The notes: generated by a model from the sequence alone, not told the origin. A stretch of DNA of 64,000 nucleotides from Enhydrobacter sp. (GCA_025808875.1 CP075528.1:2850473-2914472); one strand, 5' to 3'; shown: positions 7,828-16,827, counted from the stretch's first letter. Translations and numbers: made by a program.

Positions 7828-8775
7828 TCACGGGCTGGCGTGGCCGATGAAGCGGTCGGGCGGCCGTTCGCCCCATTGCGACTGCAGGCCCTCCTCCGCG
7901 CTCAACAGGTTGCCCGGCGTCGAGGCGTTGAGCCGGTCGGTGTCGGCCCAGCGCTCGTGCACGCGGCCCCACGGATCGGCCCAGTAGTCGAAGACCTGGC
8001 TGCCCAGCAGGTGCCGGCCGATGCCCCACATGTGCTCGTACTTGCCGAGCTTCTTCAGGTACTCGTGATCCTGGAAGACGGCGTCGATGTCGTGCGCCTC
8101 GAACGAGACGTGGTTGAGGCCGGTCTTCTCGTTGTGCACGCAGAACAGCACGTGATGGTCGACATAGTCGTCGCCGCGGTCGAGCCGGCTGAACGCGCCG
8201 ATCAGATTGTCCTTCTCGCCGGCATAGACGTCGTCGGAGCAGATCATGCCCAGTGTCTCGCGAAACCAGCGCACCGTCTCCTTCACCCTGGGTGTCGCCA
8301 GCACGCCGTGCCCGATGCGCTGGATGGTGGTGGGCGACCTGGTCAACCGCATCAGCCGGCCGGCGCGGCGCAAGGGTTCGCTTCCCGAGTTCAGCAGGTC
8401 GCGCCCGAGCCTGATCGGCTCGACCCTGCCGAGGCCGGCGACGAGCTCGACCTGATAGCCGTTGGGCTCGGTCAGCCGCACGCGCTTGCCGCCGCCCGGC
8501 TCGTTCAGCGTCTCGATGCCCGACGCGCCGGGCAGCCTGGCGGCCCGCGCGAGGTCGTCCTCGTCGCGCACGTGATAGGCGAAGCCGATGAACCTGGTGC
8601 CGCCCTTGTGCGTGACATGCAGGTGATGATGGTCGTCGGCGCCCCGCATGTAGAGCGCATCAGGCGTGCGCTCGGCGCGCACGAGGCCGAAATGCGTGAG
8701 GAATTCCTCCATCGCGTCGAGGTCCGGCGCCTCCATGCGCGGATAGGCGAAGTCGGCAACCTTGATCGCGGGCAT
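7828..8775 (-). CDS. VOC family protein, type I extradiol dioxygenase-like
   Basis: A 315-residue two-domain vicinal-oxygen-chelate protein, the usual size of BphC/catechol 2,3-dioxygenase enzymes that cleave catechols next to the hydroxyl groups using Fe(II). The second domain keeps a complete metal triad: His156 (RIGHGVL), His222 (LNHVSFE) and Glu274 (VHERWAD). Catalysis is therefore plausible. The catechol substrate is unknown. The ATG at 8775 has GGGAGGAAG just upstream. It diverges from the CMD-fumarylacetoacetase gene pair, which supports a role in ring-cleavage catabolism, and a 22-bp palindrome sits in the 64-bp gap. Confidence 0.85.
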   Translation of the reverse strand: MPAIKVADFAYPRMEAPDLDAMEEFLTHFGLVRAERTPDALYMRGADDHHHLHVTHKGGTRFIGFAYHVRDEDDLARAARLPGASGIETLNEPGGGKRVRLTEPNGYQVELVAGLGRVEPIRLGRDLLNSGSEPLRRAGRLMRLTRSPTTIQRIGHGVLATPRVKETVRWFRETLGMICSDDVYAGEKDNLIGAFSRLDRGDDYVDHHVLFCVHNEKTGLNHVSFEAHDIDAVFQDHEYLKKLGKYEHMWGIGRHLLGSQVFDYWADPWGRVHERWADTDRLNASTPGNLLSAEEGLQSQWGERPPDRFIGHASP

Positions 8776-8793
8776 GGCTTCCTCCCAAACTGC

Positions 8794-8815
8794 GGCGAAA
8801 CGCTAGCGTTCCGCC
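8794..8815. promoter_or_regulatory. 22-bp palindromic operator candidate
   Basis: A palindrome with a perfect core AACGCTAGCGTT (8799-8810) extends to 22 bp with one mismatched pair. It is centred in the 64-bp gap between the divergent dioxygenase-like and CMD genes, 18 bp and 24 bp from the two start codons. It is a strong candidate binding site for a dimeric regulator of both units. No regulator gene is adjacent. Confidence 0.55.
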
Positions 8816-8839
8816 CGGGCGTTGAAAAGGAGGGAATGA

Positions 8840-9169
8840 ATGTCCAAGCCGCCACCGCCGAATCCACGCGATGCCCTGCGCGCCTTCGCGCCCAAGCTGA
8901 TCGACCTCACCGACAACGTGCTGTTCGCCGACGTGTGGGAGCGGTCCGGCCTCTCCAAGCGCGACCGCAGCCTGATCACCTGCGCCGCCCTGGTCGCGCT
9001 CAACAGGACCGAGCAGCAGGTCGGCCACTTCCAGCGCGCCATCAACAACGGCGTCAAGAAGGAGGAGCTGATCGAGCTCATCACCCACCTCGCCTTCTAT
9101 TCGGGCTGGCCGACGGCGATGTCGGCGGCAAACGTCGCCAAGCGCGTGTTCGAGGGAGAACCCAAGTGA
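8840..9169 (+). CDS. Carboxymuconolactone decarboxylase family protein
   Basis: A 109-residue all-helical protein of the CMD/AhpD-like family. The conserved segment SKRDRSLITCAALVALNR and the C-terminal ELIELITHLAFYSGWP stretch are typical of gamma-carboxymuconolactone decarboxylase-type subunits. There is a single Cys and no CxxC, so it is not an AhpD-type peroxidase reductant. GGAGGG precedes the ATG. Its stop overlaps the next start as GTGA, so it is translationally coupled to the fumarylacetoacetase-family gene. The context (extradiol dioxygenase-like and FAH) points to aromatic catabolism. The substrate is unproven. Confidence 0.88.
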   Translation: MSKPPPPNPRDALRAFAPKLIDLTDNVLFADVWERSGLSKRDRSLITCAALVALNRTEQQVGHFQRAINNGVKKEELIELITHLAFYSGWPTAMSAANVAKRVFEGEPK

Positions 9170-10098
9170 AGCTCTGCTACTTCGACGACTGGCGCCTCGG
9201 CGTCGTCAGGGACGACCGGGTCGTCGACGTCACCGACGACGTGAAGAGCCTGCCCCATCGCGACACGCGCGACCTGATCGTGCCGCTGATCGACGGCTGG
9301 GAAAGCTGGCGGGACAGGATCGCCAAGGCGATCGAAGGCCGCGCCGGCGTCGCGCTCGGCGGCGTGCGGCTGCGCCCGCCGGTGCCGCGACCCGGCAACA
9401 TCGACTGCATGGCCGTCAACTACATGGAGGACGGCACGCTCAAGGAGAAGCCCGCCATCAACGCCTTCCACAAAGCGGCGACGGCGGTGATCGGCGACGG
9501 CGACACCATGGTGCTGCCCGACGTGCCGGCGACCATCTTCGAGGGCGAGGCCGAACTCGCGCTGGTGATCGGCAAGCGCGCCAGCAACGTCAGCCAGGCC
9601 GACGCCTTCAAGCACATCTTCGGCTACACCTGCTTCATCGACGGCTCGGCGCGCGGCCTGCCGCCGCCCGGCAACGTGTTCTTCCAGATGAAGTCGCGCG
9701 CGACCTTCGCGCCGATCGGGCCGTGGATCGTCACTGCCGACGAGATCGCCAACCCGCAGAAGCTCGCCGTCGAACTGAAGAACAACGGCACGACCATGCA
9801 GAAGTTCAACACCGACGACATGGCGCACCAGATCCCGCGCGTCATCGAGTGGCTGAGCTCGATCCACACGCTGGAGCCGGGCGACATCGTCGCGACGGGG
9901 ACCAATCATCGCGGCCTGCACTCCTTCATGGACGGCGACCGGATCGAGCTCACCATCGAGAAGGTGGGCACGCTGCGCATCGGCGTGAAGGACGAGCTGA
10001 AACGCAGCTGGGCGCGTACCACGCGCGCCCAGCACAAGGACAAGGGCGGCGACGGCCCGCACACGCCGCAGACCGGCGGCAAGTACGCCAAGGCGTGA
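9166..10098 (+). CDS. Fumarylacetoacetate hydrolase family protein
   Basis: A 310-residue FAH-superfamily enzyme (C-C hydrolase, isomerase or decarboxylase of 2-oxo acids with Mg2+). The metal-binding segment FEGEAELALVIGKRA and the PIGPWIVTADEI and VATGTNHRG stretches are characteristic. The usual NDVSARD loop reads FIDGSARG here. The frame is open far upstream, through the CMD gene. The GTG at 9166, overlapping the CMD stop (GTGA), gives the natural N-terminus MKLCYFDDWRLG. With the ring-cleavage enzyme next door it may process meta-cleavage products. A convergent hairpin follows. Confidence 0.9.
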   Translation: MKLCYFDDWRLGVVRDDRVVDVTDDVKSLPHRDTRDLIVPLIDGWESWRDRIAKAIEGRAGVALGGVRLRPPVPRPGNIDCMAVNYMEDGTLKEKPAINAFHKAATAVIGDGDTMVLPDVPATIFEGEAELALVIGKRASNVSQADAFKHIFGYTCFIDGSARGLPPPGNVFFQMKSRATFAPIGPWIVTADEIANPQKLAVELKNNGTTMQKFNTDDMAHQIPRVIEWLSSIHTLEPGDIVATGTNHRGLHSFMDGDRIELTIEKVGTLRIGVKDELKRSWARTTRAQHKDKGGDGPHTPQTGGKYAKA

Positions 10099-10119
10099 CT
10101 CGGGGAAGTGAGCGGGTGC

Positions 10120-10139
10120 GGAGCGCCTACTGGCGCTCC
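10120..10139. terminator. Bidirectional terminator-like hairpin
   Basis: A perfect 8-bp stem GGAGCGCC/GGCGCTCC with a TACT loop sits between the convergent FAH-family gene and the small secreted protein gene, spanning the latter's stop codon. There is no T-tract, so it may be a processing or stabilising hairpin rather than an intrinsic terminator. Confidence 0.5.
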
Positions 10140-10513
10140 CACCTCTCGTCGTTCGACAGGAAGACCCTGGCGCCGACCGGGGTGAAATCGTAGTTCACGT
10201 CCATCGGCGGCTTGCGGTCGGCGCACTGGCCCTTGTCGCAAGTTCTGTTGACCCTGAGGTTGAACTGGCCGCCCGCCACGCCGTAGCTGCCGTGATGTTC
10301 GAGCCGCAGAGTGGAATTGTGGAAGTAGAAGGCGCCGTTGCGGTCGAACCGCATGATCACGGTCTGGCGCGGCTGCTGGCGTTCCCACTTCCAGGTGCCG
10401 ACGATGTAGTCGGCCGACGAGGCGAAGATGCCGTCCGGCAGCTTGAGTTGCTGGGCCACGGCGGCGAACGGCAACGCCAGTGCGAGCAGCACCAGCATGA
10501 CGAGTCTTTGCAT
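10127..10513 (-). CDS. Secreted protein of unknown function
   Basis: A 128-residue protein with a clear Sec signal peptide (MQRLVMLVLLALALPFAAVAQ), probably cleaved after AVA. The mature domain is predicted beta-rich (YIVGTWKWERQQPRQTVIMRF, FYFHNSTLRLEHHGSYGV) and has two cysteines (RTCDKGQC) that could form a disulfide. I do not recognise a family. The fold resembles small lipocalin-like periplasmic domains, which is weak inference. The open frame extends to 10624, but the ATG at 10513 with GGGAGGGAG directly upstream is clearly the better start. It is monocistronic, behind a 362-bp gap. Confidence 0.7.
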   Translation of the reverse strand: MQRLVMLVLLALALPFAAVAQQLKLPDGIFASSADYIVGTWKWERQQPRQTVIMRFDRNGAFYFHNSTLRLEHHGSYGVAGGQFNLRVNRTCDKGQCADRKPPMDVNYDFTPVGARVFLSNDERWERQ

Positions 10514-10581
10514 CGGCTCCCTCCCCTCGCCCGATATTAGCACCCCTGAGCCGCAGCGGGGCGTCGAGGCGGGAAGGCGTC

Positions 10582-10608
10582 GCGGAAACCGCGGAAACCG
10601 CGCAAACT
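10582..10608. repeat. 9-bp tandem repeat (GCGGAAACC)
   Basis: Two perfect tandem copies of GCGGAAACC (10582-10599) are followed by a degenerate third (GCGCAAACT). The tract is non-coding and upstream of the secreted-protein gene. Confidence 0.7.
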
Positions 10609-10693
10609 GTATAAATATCGTCACACGAAACGGAATCCTCCCCTACAAGTCCGATTCGCCCGCCGGATAGTCCCGCCCCGGAACCAAAACGGG

Positions 10694-10720
10694 TCGCCAA
10701 AATCGCCAAAATCGCCAAAA
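10694..10720. repeat. 9-bp tandem repeat (TCGCCAAAA), three perfect copies
   Basis: TCGCCAAAA is repeated three times without change at 10694-10702, 10703-10711 and 10712-10720. With the GCGGAAACC tract 95 bp away, it makes two independent 9-bp tandem arrays in one gap. Confidence 0.8.
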
Positions 10721-10843
10721 TTAACCGCCTGCACAGCGTCACCTTCCGGCCAACACACCGCCGCTCGGCAACGCCATTCGGCGGCCGCTTCCGGATAGTC
10801 GTTTCATACTATAATTGTATGATCATCATACGACGCCGTCCAG

Positions 10844-10874
10844 CCCTTTCACGCCGCCGCGACGCGCGAAAGGG
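10844..10874 (-). terminator. Hairpin after the CoxL-like gene
   Basis: The arms CCCTTTC (10844-10850) and GAAAGGG (10868-10874) pair perfectly, with three further pairs inside. The hairpin lies immediately downstream of the stop at 10876. It lacks a T-tract, so it is a probable 3'-end structure rather than a certain terminator. Confidence 0.45.
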
Positions 10875-10875
10875 A

Positions 10876-13206
10876 TCAGCGTCCCGCCGCCCGTATCGCC
10901 CGCCACACGTTCTCCGGCGTCGCCGGCATCGCCACGTCCGTGACGCCGAGCGGGGCGAGCGCGTCGACGATGGCGTTCATCACGACGGGCATGGCACCGA
11001 CCGTGCCGGCCTCGCCGGCACCCTTAGCGCCGAGCGGGTTGTATTGCGTCGGCACCGGGTTCGACTTGATCTCCATGCTCGGCACCGTGTCGGCGCGCGG
11101 CATGGCGTAGTCGAGGAAGCTCGCGGTCAAGAGCTGGCCGCTCTCGCGGTCCCACACCACCTGCTCGCTCAGGATCTGGCCGATGCCCTGCGCCACGCCG
11201 CCGTGGATCTGGCCCTTGAGCCCGATCGGGTTCATCACCGTGCCGACATCGTCGACGACGAAATAGCGGTCGACCCTCACCGTGCCGGTGTCGGGATCGA
11301 CCTCGACCTCGCAGACGTGGCAGCCGTTGGGAAACGTGTCCTTCTGGCCGAGATAGGTCGCGTTCTCGTAGAGCCCGCCCTCGAAGCCCTTGGGCCACTT
11401 GCCGGGCTGGAAGGCCGCCATCGCCACCTGCTTCAGGGTCACCGACCTGTCGGTGCCCGTGACCGTGAACCGGCCGTCGGCGAACTCGATGTCCTGCTCG
11501 CCCGCCTCGAGCAGGTGGCCGGCGAGCTTGCGGCCCTTCTCGATCACCTTGCCGGCCGCCATGAACAGCGCCGAGCCGCCCAGCACCGTCGAGCGCGAGC
11601 CGTTGGTGCCCATGCCGAAGGCGACCCGGTCGGTGTCGCCGTCGATGAACTGCACGTCGGCGGGATCGATGCCCAGCCGCTCGTTCAGGATCTGCTTGAA
11701 CATGGTCTCGTGGCCCTGGCCCTGCGCCTTGGTGCCCATCAGCAGCGCCGCCGTGCCGCCCGGGTTGAAGCGGATCTCGGCGTACTCCGGCTGCGCCGTG
11801 CCGGCCGCCTGCTCGATGGCGTTGACGATGCCGAGCCCACGCAGCCGGCCGCGCGCCTTCGACTCCGCCGCGCGCGCCGGATAGCCCCCCACGTCGGCGA
11901 GCTTCAGCGCCATGTCGAGATTCTCCTCGAACCTGCCGCAGTCGTAGAACGGGCCGACCGGGCTCTGATAGGGCAGCGCCGATTCGGGCAGCATGTTCCT
12001 GCGGCGCAGCTCGATGCGGTCGATGCCGAGCTCGCGCGCCGCGTCGTCGATCAGGCGCTCGATGAGATAGATCGCCTCGGGCCGGCCGGCGCCGCGATAG
12101 GGCGCCGTCGGGTTGGTGTTGGACAGCACGCCGACGACGTTGATGTGCGCCACCGGAATCCGGTAGACGCCCAGCACCGTGCCGATCTGGCCGAACGGCG
12201 AGAGGAGATTGCGGTCGGAGCCGACATAGGCGCCGATGTTGGCCAGCATGTCGAGGCGCAGCGCCACGAACCTGTTGTCCTTGTCGAGAGCCAGCTCGAC
12301 CTCGCCGATATTGTCGCGGCCGTGCTCGTCGGCCATCACCGCCTCGCTGCGCTCGCAGGTCCACTTGACCGGGCGCAGCAGCTTGCGCGCTGCCCACACC
12401 GTCAGGCGATGCTCGACATACTGCCAGCCCTTGGTGCCGAAGCCGCCGCCGACGTCCTGCGCGATCACCCGCATCTTGCTCTCGGGCACCTTGAAGACGT
12501 TCTGCGCCAGCATGTTGCGCACGCGATGGGGATATTGCACGTCGGCGTAGAGGATCAGCCGGTCCTCGCCCTGGTCGTAGACGCCGAGCGTGCCGCGCGG
12601 CTCCATGTACTGGGCGTGCACGCGCGTGATGACGTAACGTCGCTTGACGATCTTGGCCGCCGCGGCGAACGCGGCCTCGGTCTCCGCCTTCTTGCCGCGC
12701 TCGACGCTGTTGGAGATGTTGTCGGGGCAGTCGTCCCACACGGCGGGCGCGCCCGGCTTCACCGTATCCTCGGTCGCCGTCACCGACGGCAGCGCCTCGT
12801 AGTCGACGGCGACCAGCTCGGCGGCGTCCTTCGCCTGGGCGAGCGTCTCGGCGATCACCATGGCGACGGGATCGCCGACATAGCGCACCCGGTCGGTGAC
12901 CAGCGGCGGGCGCTGCGGCGCGAACATCGGCTTACCGTCGGGCCGTTTGCGCGGCATGTTGGCCTTGGGCATGCCGAGGCCGTCCGCCGTGACGTCGTGT
13001 CCGGTATAGACCGCCAGCACGCCGGGCGCCCTCGCGGCCTCGGCCGTGTCGATCGAGCGGATCCGCGCGTGGGCATGCGGCGAGCGCACGAACACGGCAT
13101 GGGCCTGGCCCGGCAGGTTGACGTCGTTGATGAACCGCCCCTGTCCGCGCAGCAGACGCGGATCCTCGAACCTCAGGACCGGCTGGCCGATGCCGTACTT
13201 GCCCAT
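10876..13206 (-). CDS. Xanthine dehydrogenase family molybdopterin-binding (CoxL-like) large subunit
   Basis: A 776-residue catalytic subunit of a molybdenum hydroxylase. Visible landmarks are DVGGGFGTKG (251-260), a PYRGAGRPEA active-site loop (369-378), KAQGQGHETMF for pterin binding, and GAKGAGEAG near the C-terminus with the catalytic Glu. The YRGAGR loop is that of form II CoxL-like enzymes and not the AYRCSFR of true aerobic CO dehydrogenase, so CO oxidation should not be assumed. No small (2Fe-2S) or medium (FAD) subunit gene is next to it. It is divergent from the alcohol dehydrogenase. The substrate is unknown. Confidence 0.93.
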   Translation of the reverse strand: MGKYGIGQPVLRFEDPRLLRGQGRFINDVNLPGQAHAVFVRSPHAHARIRSIDTAEAARAPGVLAVYTGHDVTADGLGMPKANMPRKRPDGKPMFAPQRPPLVTDRVRYVGDPVAMVIAETLAQAKDAAELVAVDYEALPSVTATEDTVKPGAPAVWDDCPDNISNSVERGKKAETEAAFAAAAKIVKRRYVITRVHAQYMEPRGTLGVYDQGEDRLILYADVQYPHRVRNMLAQNVFKVPESKMRVIAQDVGGGFGTKGWQYVEHRLTVWAARKLLRPVKWTCERSEAVMADEHGRDNIGEVELALDKDNRFVALRLDMLANIGAYVGSDRNLLSPFGQIGTVLGVYRIPVAHINVVGVLSNTNPTAPYRGAGRPEAIYLIERLIDDAARELGIDRIELRRRNMLPESALPYQSPVGPFYDCGRFEENLDMALKLADVGGYPARAAESKARGRLRGLGIVNAIEQAAGTAQPEYAEIRFNPGGTAALLMGTKAQGQGHETMFKQILNERLGIDPADVQFIDGDTDRVAFGMGTNGSRSTVLGGSALFMAAGKVIEKGRKLAGHLLEAGEQDIEFADGRFTVTGTDRSVTLKQVAMAAFQPGKWPKGFEGGLYENATYLGQKDTFPNGCHVCEVEVDPDTGTVRVDRYFVVDDVGTVMNPIGLKGQIHGGVAQGIGQILSEQVVWDRESGQLLTASFLDYAMPRADTVPSMEIKSNPVPTQYNPLGAKGAGEAGTVGAMPVVMNAIVDALAPLGVTDVAMPATPENVWRAIRAAGR

Positions 13207-13296
13207 GCGCTTTCACTCCCCTGGCGCCCGAACCACTAGCACAAAGGGTCGGGTGATGCTCTATGCTGGCGTCGACAGGACACGGGAGTACGCCCA

Positions 13297-14349
13297 ATGA
13301 AGAGCTACAAGGTCGTCGAGTTCGGACAGCCGCTGCAGAAGGTCGAGGAGCCGACGCCCCGGCCGCAGGGCGGCGAGGTGCTGGTGCGCATCACCGCCGC
13401 CGGCGTCTGCCACTCCGACGTCCATCTGTGGGAAGGCTTCTTCGACATGGGCGGCGGCAACAAGTACTCGACCGCCAAGACCATGAACCCGCCGCGCATC
13501 ATGGGCCACGAGATCGTCGGCGTGGTCGAGGCGCTCGGTCCGAACGCGAAAGACGCCAAAGTCGGCGACAAGGCGGTGGTCTATCCGTGGATCGGCTGCG
13601 GCAAGTGCTGGTATTGCGACAACGGCACGGAAAACCTCTGCCCCTCGCCGCGCGCGCTCGGCGTCAACAACGACGGCGGCTACGCCGATCACGTGCTGGT
13701 GCCACACGCCAAGTACCTCTATCCCTACGGCAACCTGCCGGAGGAGCTCGCCTGCCTCTACGCCTGCTCCGGCATCACCGCCTTCGGCGCGGTCAAGAAG
13801 GCGGTCGGCCAGGATGCCGGCAAGCCGATTCTGGTGATCGGCGCGGGCGGCGTCGGCCTGATGGGCGTGCGCTTCGCCAAGGCGGTGCTGGGCCGCGAGC
13901 CGATCGTCGCCGACATCGACGAGAACAAGCGCAAGCTGGCGCTCGAGAACGGCGCCTCGGCGGTCGTCGATCCGCGCGAGAAGGAAGCGCGCAAGCAGGT
14001 CATGGAGCTGACCGGCGGCGCCGGCGTCGGCGCCGCGATCGATTTCGTCGGCGCCGAGGCGAGCGCCCAGTTCGGCTGGCGCGCGCTCGGCCGCGGCGGA
14101 CGGTTGATCGTGGTCGGCCTGTTCGGCGGCACCTTCGCCACGCCGTTGCCGATGTTCCCCTTCACCGGCAACGCGGTGATGGGTTCGGTCACCGGCACGC
14201 CGGCCGAGATGAAGGAGATGATGGACCTGGTGACCGCCGGCAAGGCGGCGCCCGTGCCGATCGTCAGGCGCAAGCTCGACGAGGCCGACGCCACGCTGCA
14301 GGAGCTGCGCAAGGGCCTGATCATGGGGCGGGCCGTCCTCGTTCCCTAG
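13297..14349 (+). CDS. Zinc-dependent alcohol dehydrogenase (MDR family)
   Basis: A 350-residue medium-chain dehydrogenase. The catalytic zinc ligands Cys38, His71-Glu72 and Cys157 are present. The structural zinc lobe (Cys101, Cys104, Cys107, Cys115) is intact, and the NAD(P) motif GAGGVGLMG lies at 182-190. The length and all ligands fit a functional NAD(P)-dependent alcohol dehydrogenase. The natural alcohol cannot be inferred. GGGAG precedes the ATG by 9 nt. It diverges from the CoxL-like gene across 90 bp. An aldehyde-producing role feeding the molybdenum hydroxylase is conceivable but speculative. Confidence 0.93.
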   Translation: MKSYKVVEFGQPLQKVEEPTPRPQGGEVLVRITAAGVCHSDVHLWEGFFDMGGGNKYSTAKTMNPPRIMGHEIVGVVEALGPNAKDAKVGDKAVVYPWIGCGKCWYCDNGTENLCPSPRALGVNNDGGYADHVLVPHAKYLYPYGNLPEELACLYACSGITAFGAVKKAVGQDAGKPILVIGAGGVGLMGVRFAKAVLGREPIVADIDENKRKLALENGASAVVDPREKEARKQVMELTGGAGVGAAIDFVGAEASAQFGWRALGRGGRLIVVGLFGGTFATPLPMFPFTGNAVMGSVTGTPAEMKEMMDLVTAGKAAPVPIVRRKLDEADATLQELRKGLIMGRAVLVP

Positions 14350-14358
14350 CCCGCCGCC

Positions 14359-15310
14359 GTGAGCCAGGCGGGCCACGCCCTCCTCCACGCCTTCGAGACG
14401 GGAGCGCTCGCCCAGAGGCGGGCGTTTTTCCTGCGCGCCGAGCCGCTGCCGCTGCAGGACATCGACTGCGAGCAATCGTTCCGGCCCGACTTCCTGAAGC
14501 TCCGGCGCGCCGTGCCGCGACTAGAATCGGGCGCCTACGAACAGGGGCTCGTGCTCCTGACCAGGCACAAGGAGGAGAGCTTCGCCAACATCGCGCGGGG
14601 CTGGGCGCTGCTGGCGCCGGGTGGCCGGCTGATCTGCGCCGGCGCCAACGCCGACGGCGCGGCGACGCTGGAGAAGAACGTCGGCAAGGCCTTCGGCCTC
14701 GCCGGATCGCTGCCCAAGTTCCACGGCCGTGTCTTCTGGTTCGACAAGGGCGAGCGGGCGCCGCCCGACCATTGGCGGAAGCTCGCGACGCTGCAGCCCG
14801 CCGGCGACGGCTCGTTCGTCAGCCAGCCCGGAATCTTCTCGTGGGACCGCATCGACGACGGCTCGGCCCTGCTGGCGAAACACCTGCCGGACGATCTCGC
14901 CGGCCACGTCGCCGATTTCGGCTGCGGCTGGGGCTATCTGGCGCGCGCGGTTCTCGCCGGCGCGCCGGCGATCGCCAGGATCGACCTGATCGACGCCGAG
15001 CATCGCGCGCTGGAGGCGGCGCGCGCCAACGTCGCCGACCCGCGCGCCTCGTTCCATTGGCTCGACCTTGCGAGCGAACCGGCGCCCGCGACCTACGACG
15101 CCATCGTCTGCAATCCGCCCTTCCATGCCGGCCGCGCCGCCGAGCCCCAGCTCGGCCAGCGCGTCATCGAGGCGGCGGGGCGCGCGCTGAAGCCGGGCGG
15201 CCGCCTCTACTTGGTTGCGAACCGCGGCCTGCCGTACGAGCCGACCTTGAAGCGGCACTTCGCGAGTTTCGAGACGCTCGCCGACAACAACAAGTTCCGC
15301 GTCAGTCTCG

Positions 15311-15321
<11 letters not shown>
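14359..15321 (+). CDS. Class I SAM methyltransferase, RsmC-like (16S rRNA G1207)
   Basis: A 320-residue protein with the RsmC two-lobe architecture. A degenerate N-terminal methyltransferase-like domain is followed by a catalytic C-terminal one with motif I DFGCGWGYLA (186-195) and the guanine-N2 methylase motif NPPF (252-255). RsmC methylates G1207 of 16S rRNA in the 30S subunit. The start is a GTG at 14359, 9 nt after the alcohol dehydrogenase stop. The 3' end overlaps the convergent TlyA gene by 11 nt. RlmG is an alternative, but the length and motif placement favour RsmC. Confidence 0.85.
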
Positions 15322-16057
<736 letters not shown>

Positions 16058-16074
16058 CGTGCCCCCCTGCTACC

Positions 16075-16827
16075 ATGGCGCCCATGAGCATGAAACTTCT
16101 GGAGGGCGAGCGCGCCCTGATCACCGGCTGCTCGGGCGGCATCGGCCGGGGCATCGCGAGCGCGCTGAAGGCCGAAGGCGCCACCGTTCTCGGCAGCGAC
16201 ATCAACGCGCCGCCGGCGGAGGACGGCATCGATTTTCTGCCGTCGGATCTTTCCAGACGCGACGGCTGGAAGAAGCTGCTCGACGGTGCCGTCGCCCGTC
16301 TCGGCACGATCTCGCTGTTCGTCCATTCGGCCAGCCCGCGCCGCCTCGAGGTCGACACGCCGCTCGCGGTCTCCGAGGAGACCTGGGACGCGATGGTCGA
16401 CGTCAACCTGCGCTCGGGCTTCTTCCTCGGACGCGAGATCGGCCGCCACATGCGCGACAACAAGATCAAGGGCCGCATGCTGCTGATCACCAGCCAGCAC
16501 CGTTCGACGGCCCGCAACCTGCCGCACTACAGCGCCTCGAAGTCGGGCATGACCATGGTGATGAAGGAGCTGGCGCGCGTGCTGGCGCCCGACGGCATCC
16601 GCGTCAACGCCATCGCGCCCGGCGCCATCCCGGGCGGCGGCTTCGTCGCCGACGACCTCGACGCGCTGGTGGCCCAAATTCCCCTCGGCCGCGCGGGGAC
16701 TCCCGACGACATCGCCCAGGCGGCCGTCGCCGTCCTGTCGGAAAGATTTGGTCGCTATGTGGTGGGCACCACAGTGGAAGTCGATGGCGGCATAGGACTT
16801 TTGAGCTGGATCCCGGCCAAGGCTTGA
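16075..16827 (+). CDS. SDR family oxidoreductase
   Basis: A 250-residue classical SDR with glycine motif TGCSGGIGRG (17-26) and catalytic Ser140, Tyr152 and Lys156 (HYSASKSG). The C-terminus (GRYVVGTTVEVDGGIGLLSW) has the typical SDR TVDGG signature. In-frame ATGs at 16075, 16084 and 16090 are all possible and none has a good Shine-Dalgarno, so the start is uncertain by up to five residues. The substrate is unknown. The family includes 3-oxoacyl-ACP reductase-like and sugar dehydrogenases. The peroxiredoxin gene follows after 57 nt. Confidence 0.9.
   Translation: MAPMSMKLLEGERALITGCSGGIGRGIASALKAEGATVLGSDINAPPAEDGIDFLPSDLSRRDGWKKLLDGAVARLGTISLFVHSASPRRLEVDTPLAVSEETWDAMVDVNLRSGFFLGREIGRHMRDNKIKGRMLLITSQHRSTARNLPHYSASKSGMTMVMKELARVLAPDGIRVNAIAPGAIPGGGFVADDLDALVAQIPLGRAGTPDDIAQAAVAVLSERFGRYVVGTTVEVDGGIGLLSWIPAKA

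Larger units (their letters stand above)
10514..10875. other. Gene-free interval with short tandem repeats
   Basis: This 362-bp gap holds no convincing gene. It contains two sets of 9-bp tandem repeats (10582-10608 and 10694-10720), two copies of CCGGATAGTC (10663-10672 and 10791-10800), an AT-rich palindromic patch (CATAC/GTATG arms at 10805-10821, ATGATCAT at 10819-10826) and a hairpin just after the CoxL-like stop. The base composition is patchier than in the neighbours. Confidence 0.6.

Noticed and set aside
7801..9165. The FAH gene frame extended upstream as one 765-residue fusion.
   Set aside because: The upstream part is antisense to the VOC gene and out of frame with the CMD gene. 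GTG at 9166 overlapping the CMD stop is the natural start.
10876..13206. True aerobic CO dehydrogenase (coxL form I).
   Set aside because: The active-site loop is YRGAGR and not AYRCSFR, and coxM/coxS are absent.
10819..13239. An 806-codon plus-strand frame over the CoxL-like gene.
   Set aside because: Shadow of a gene with complete molybdenum hydroxylase motifs on the other strand.
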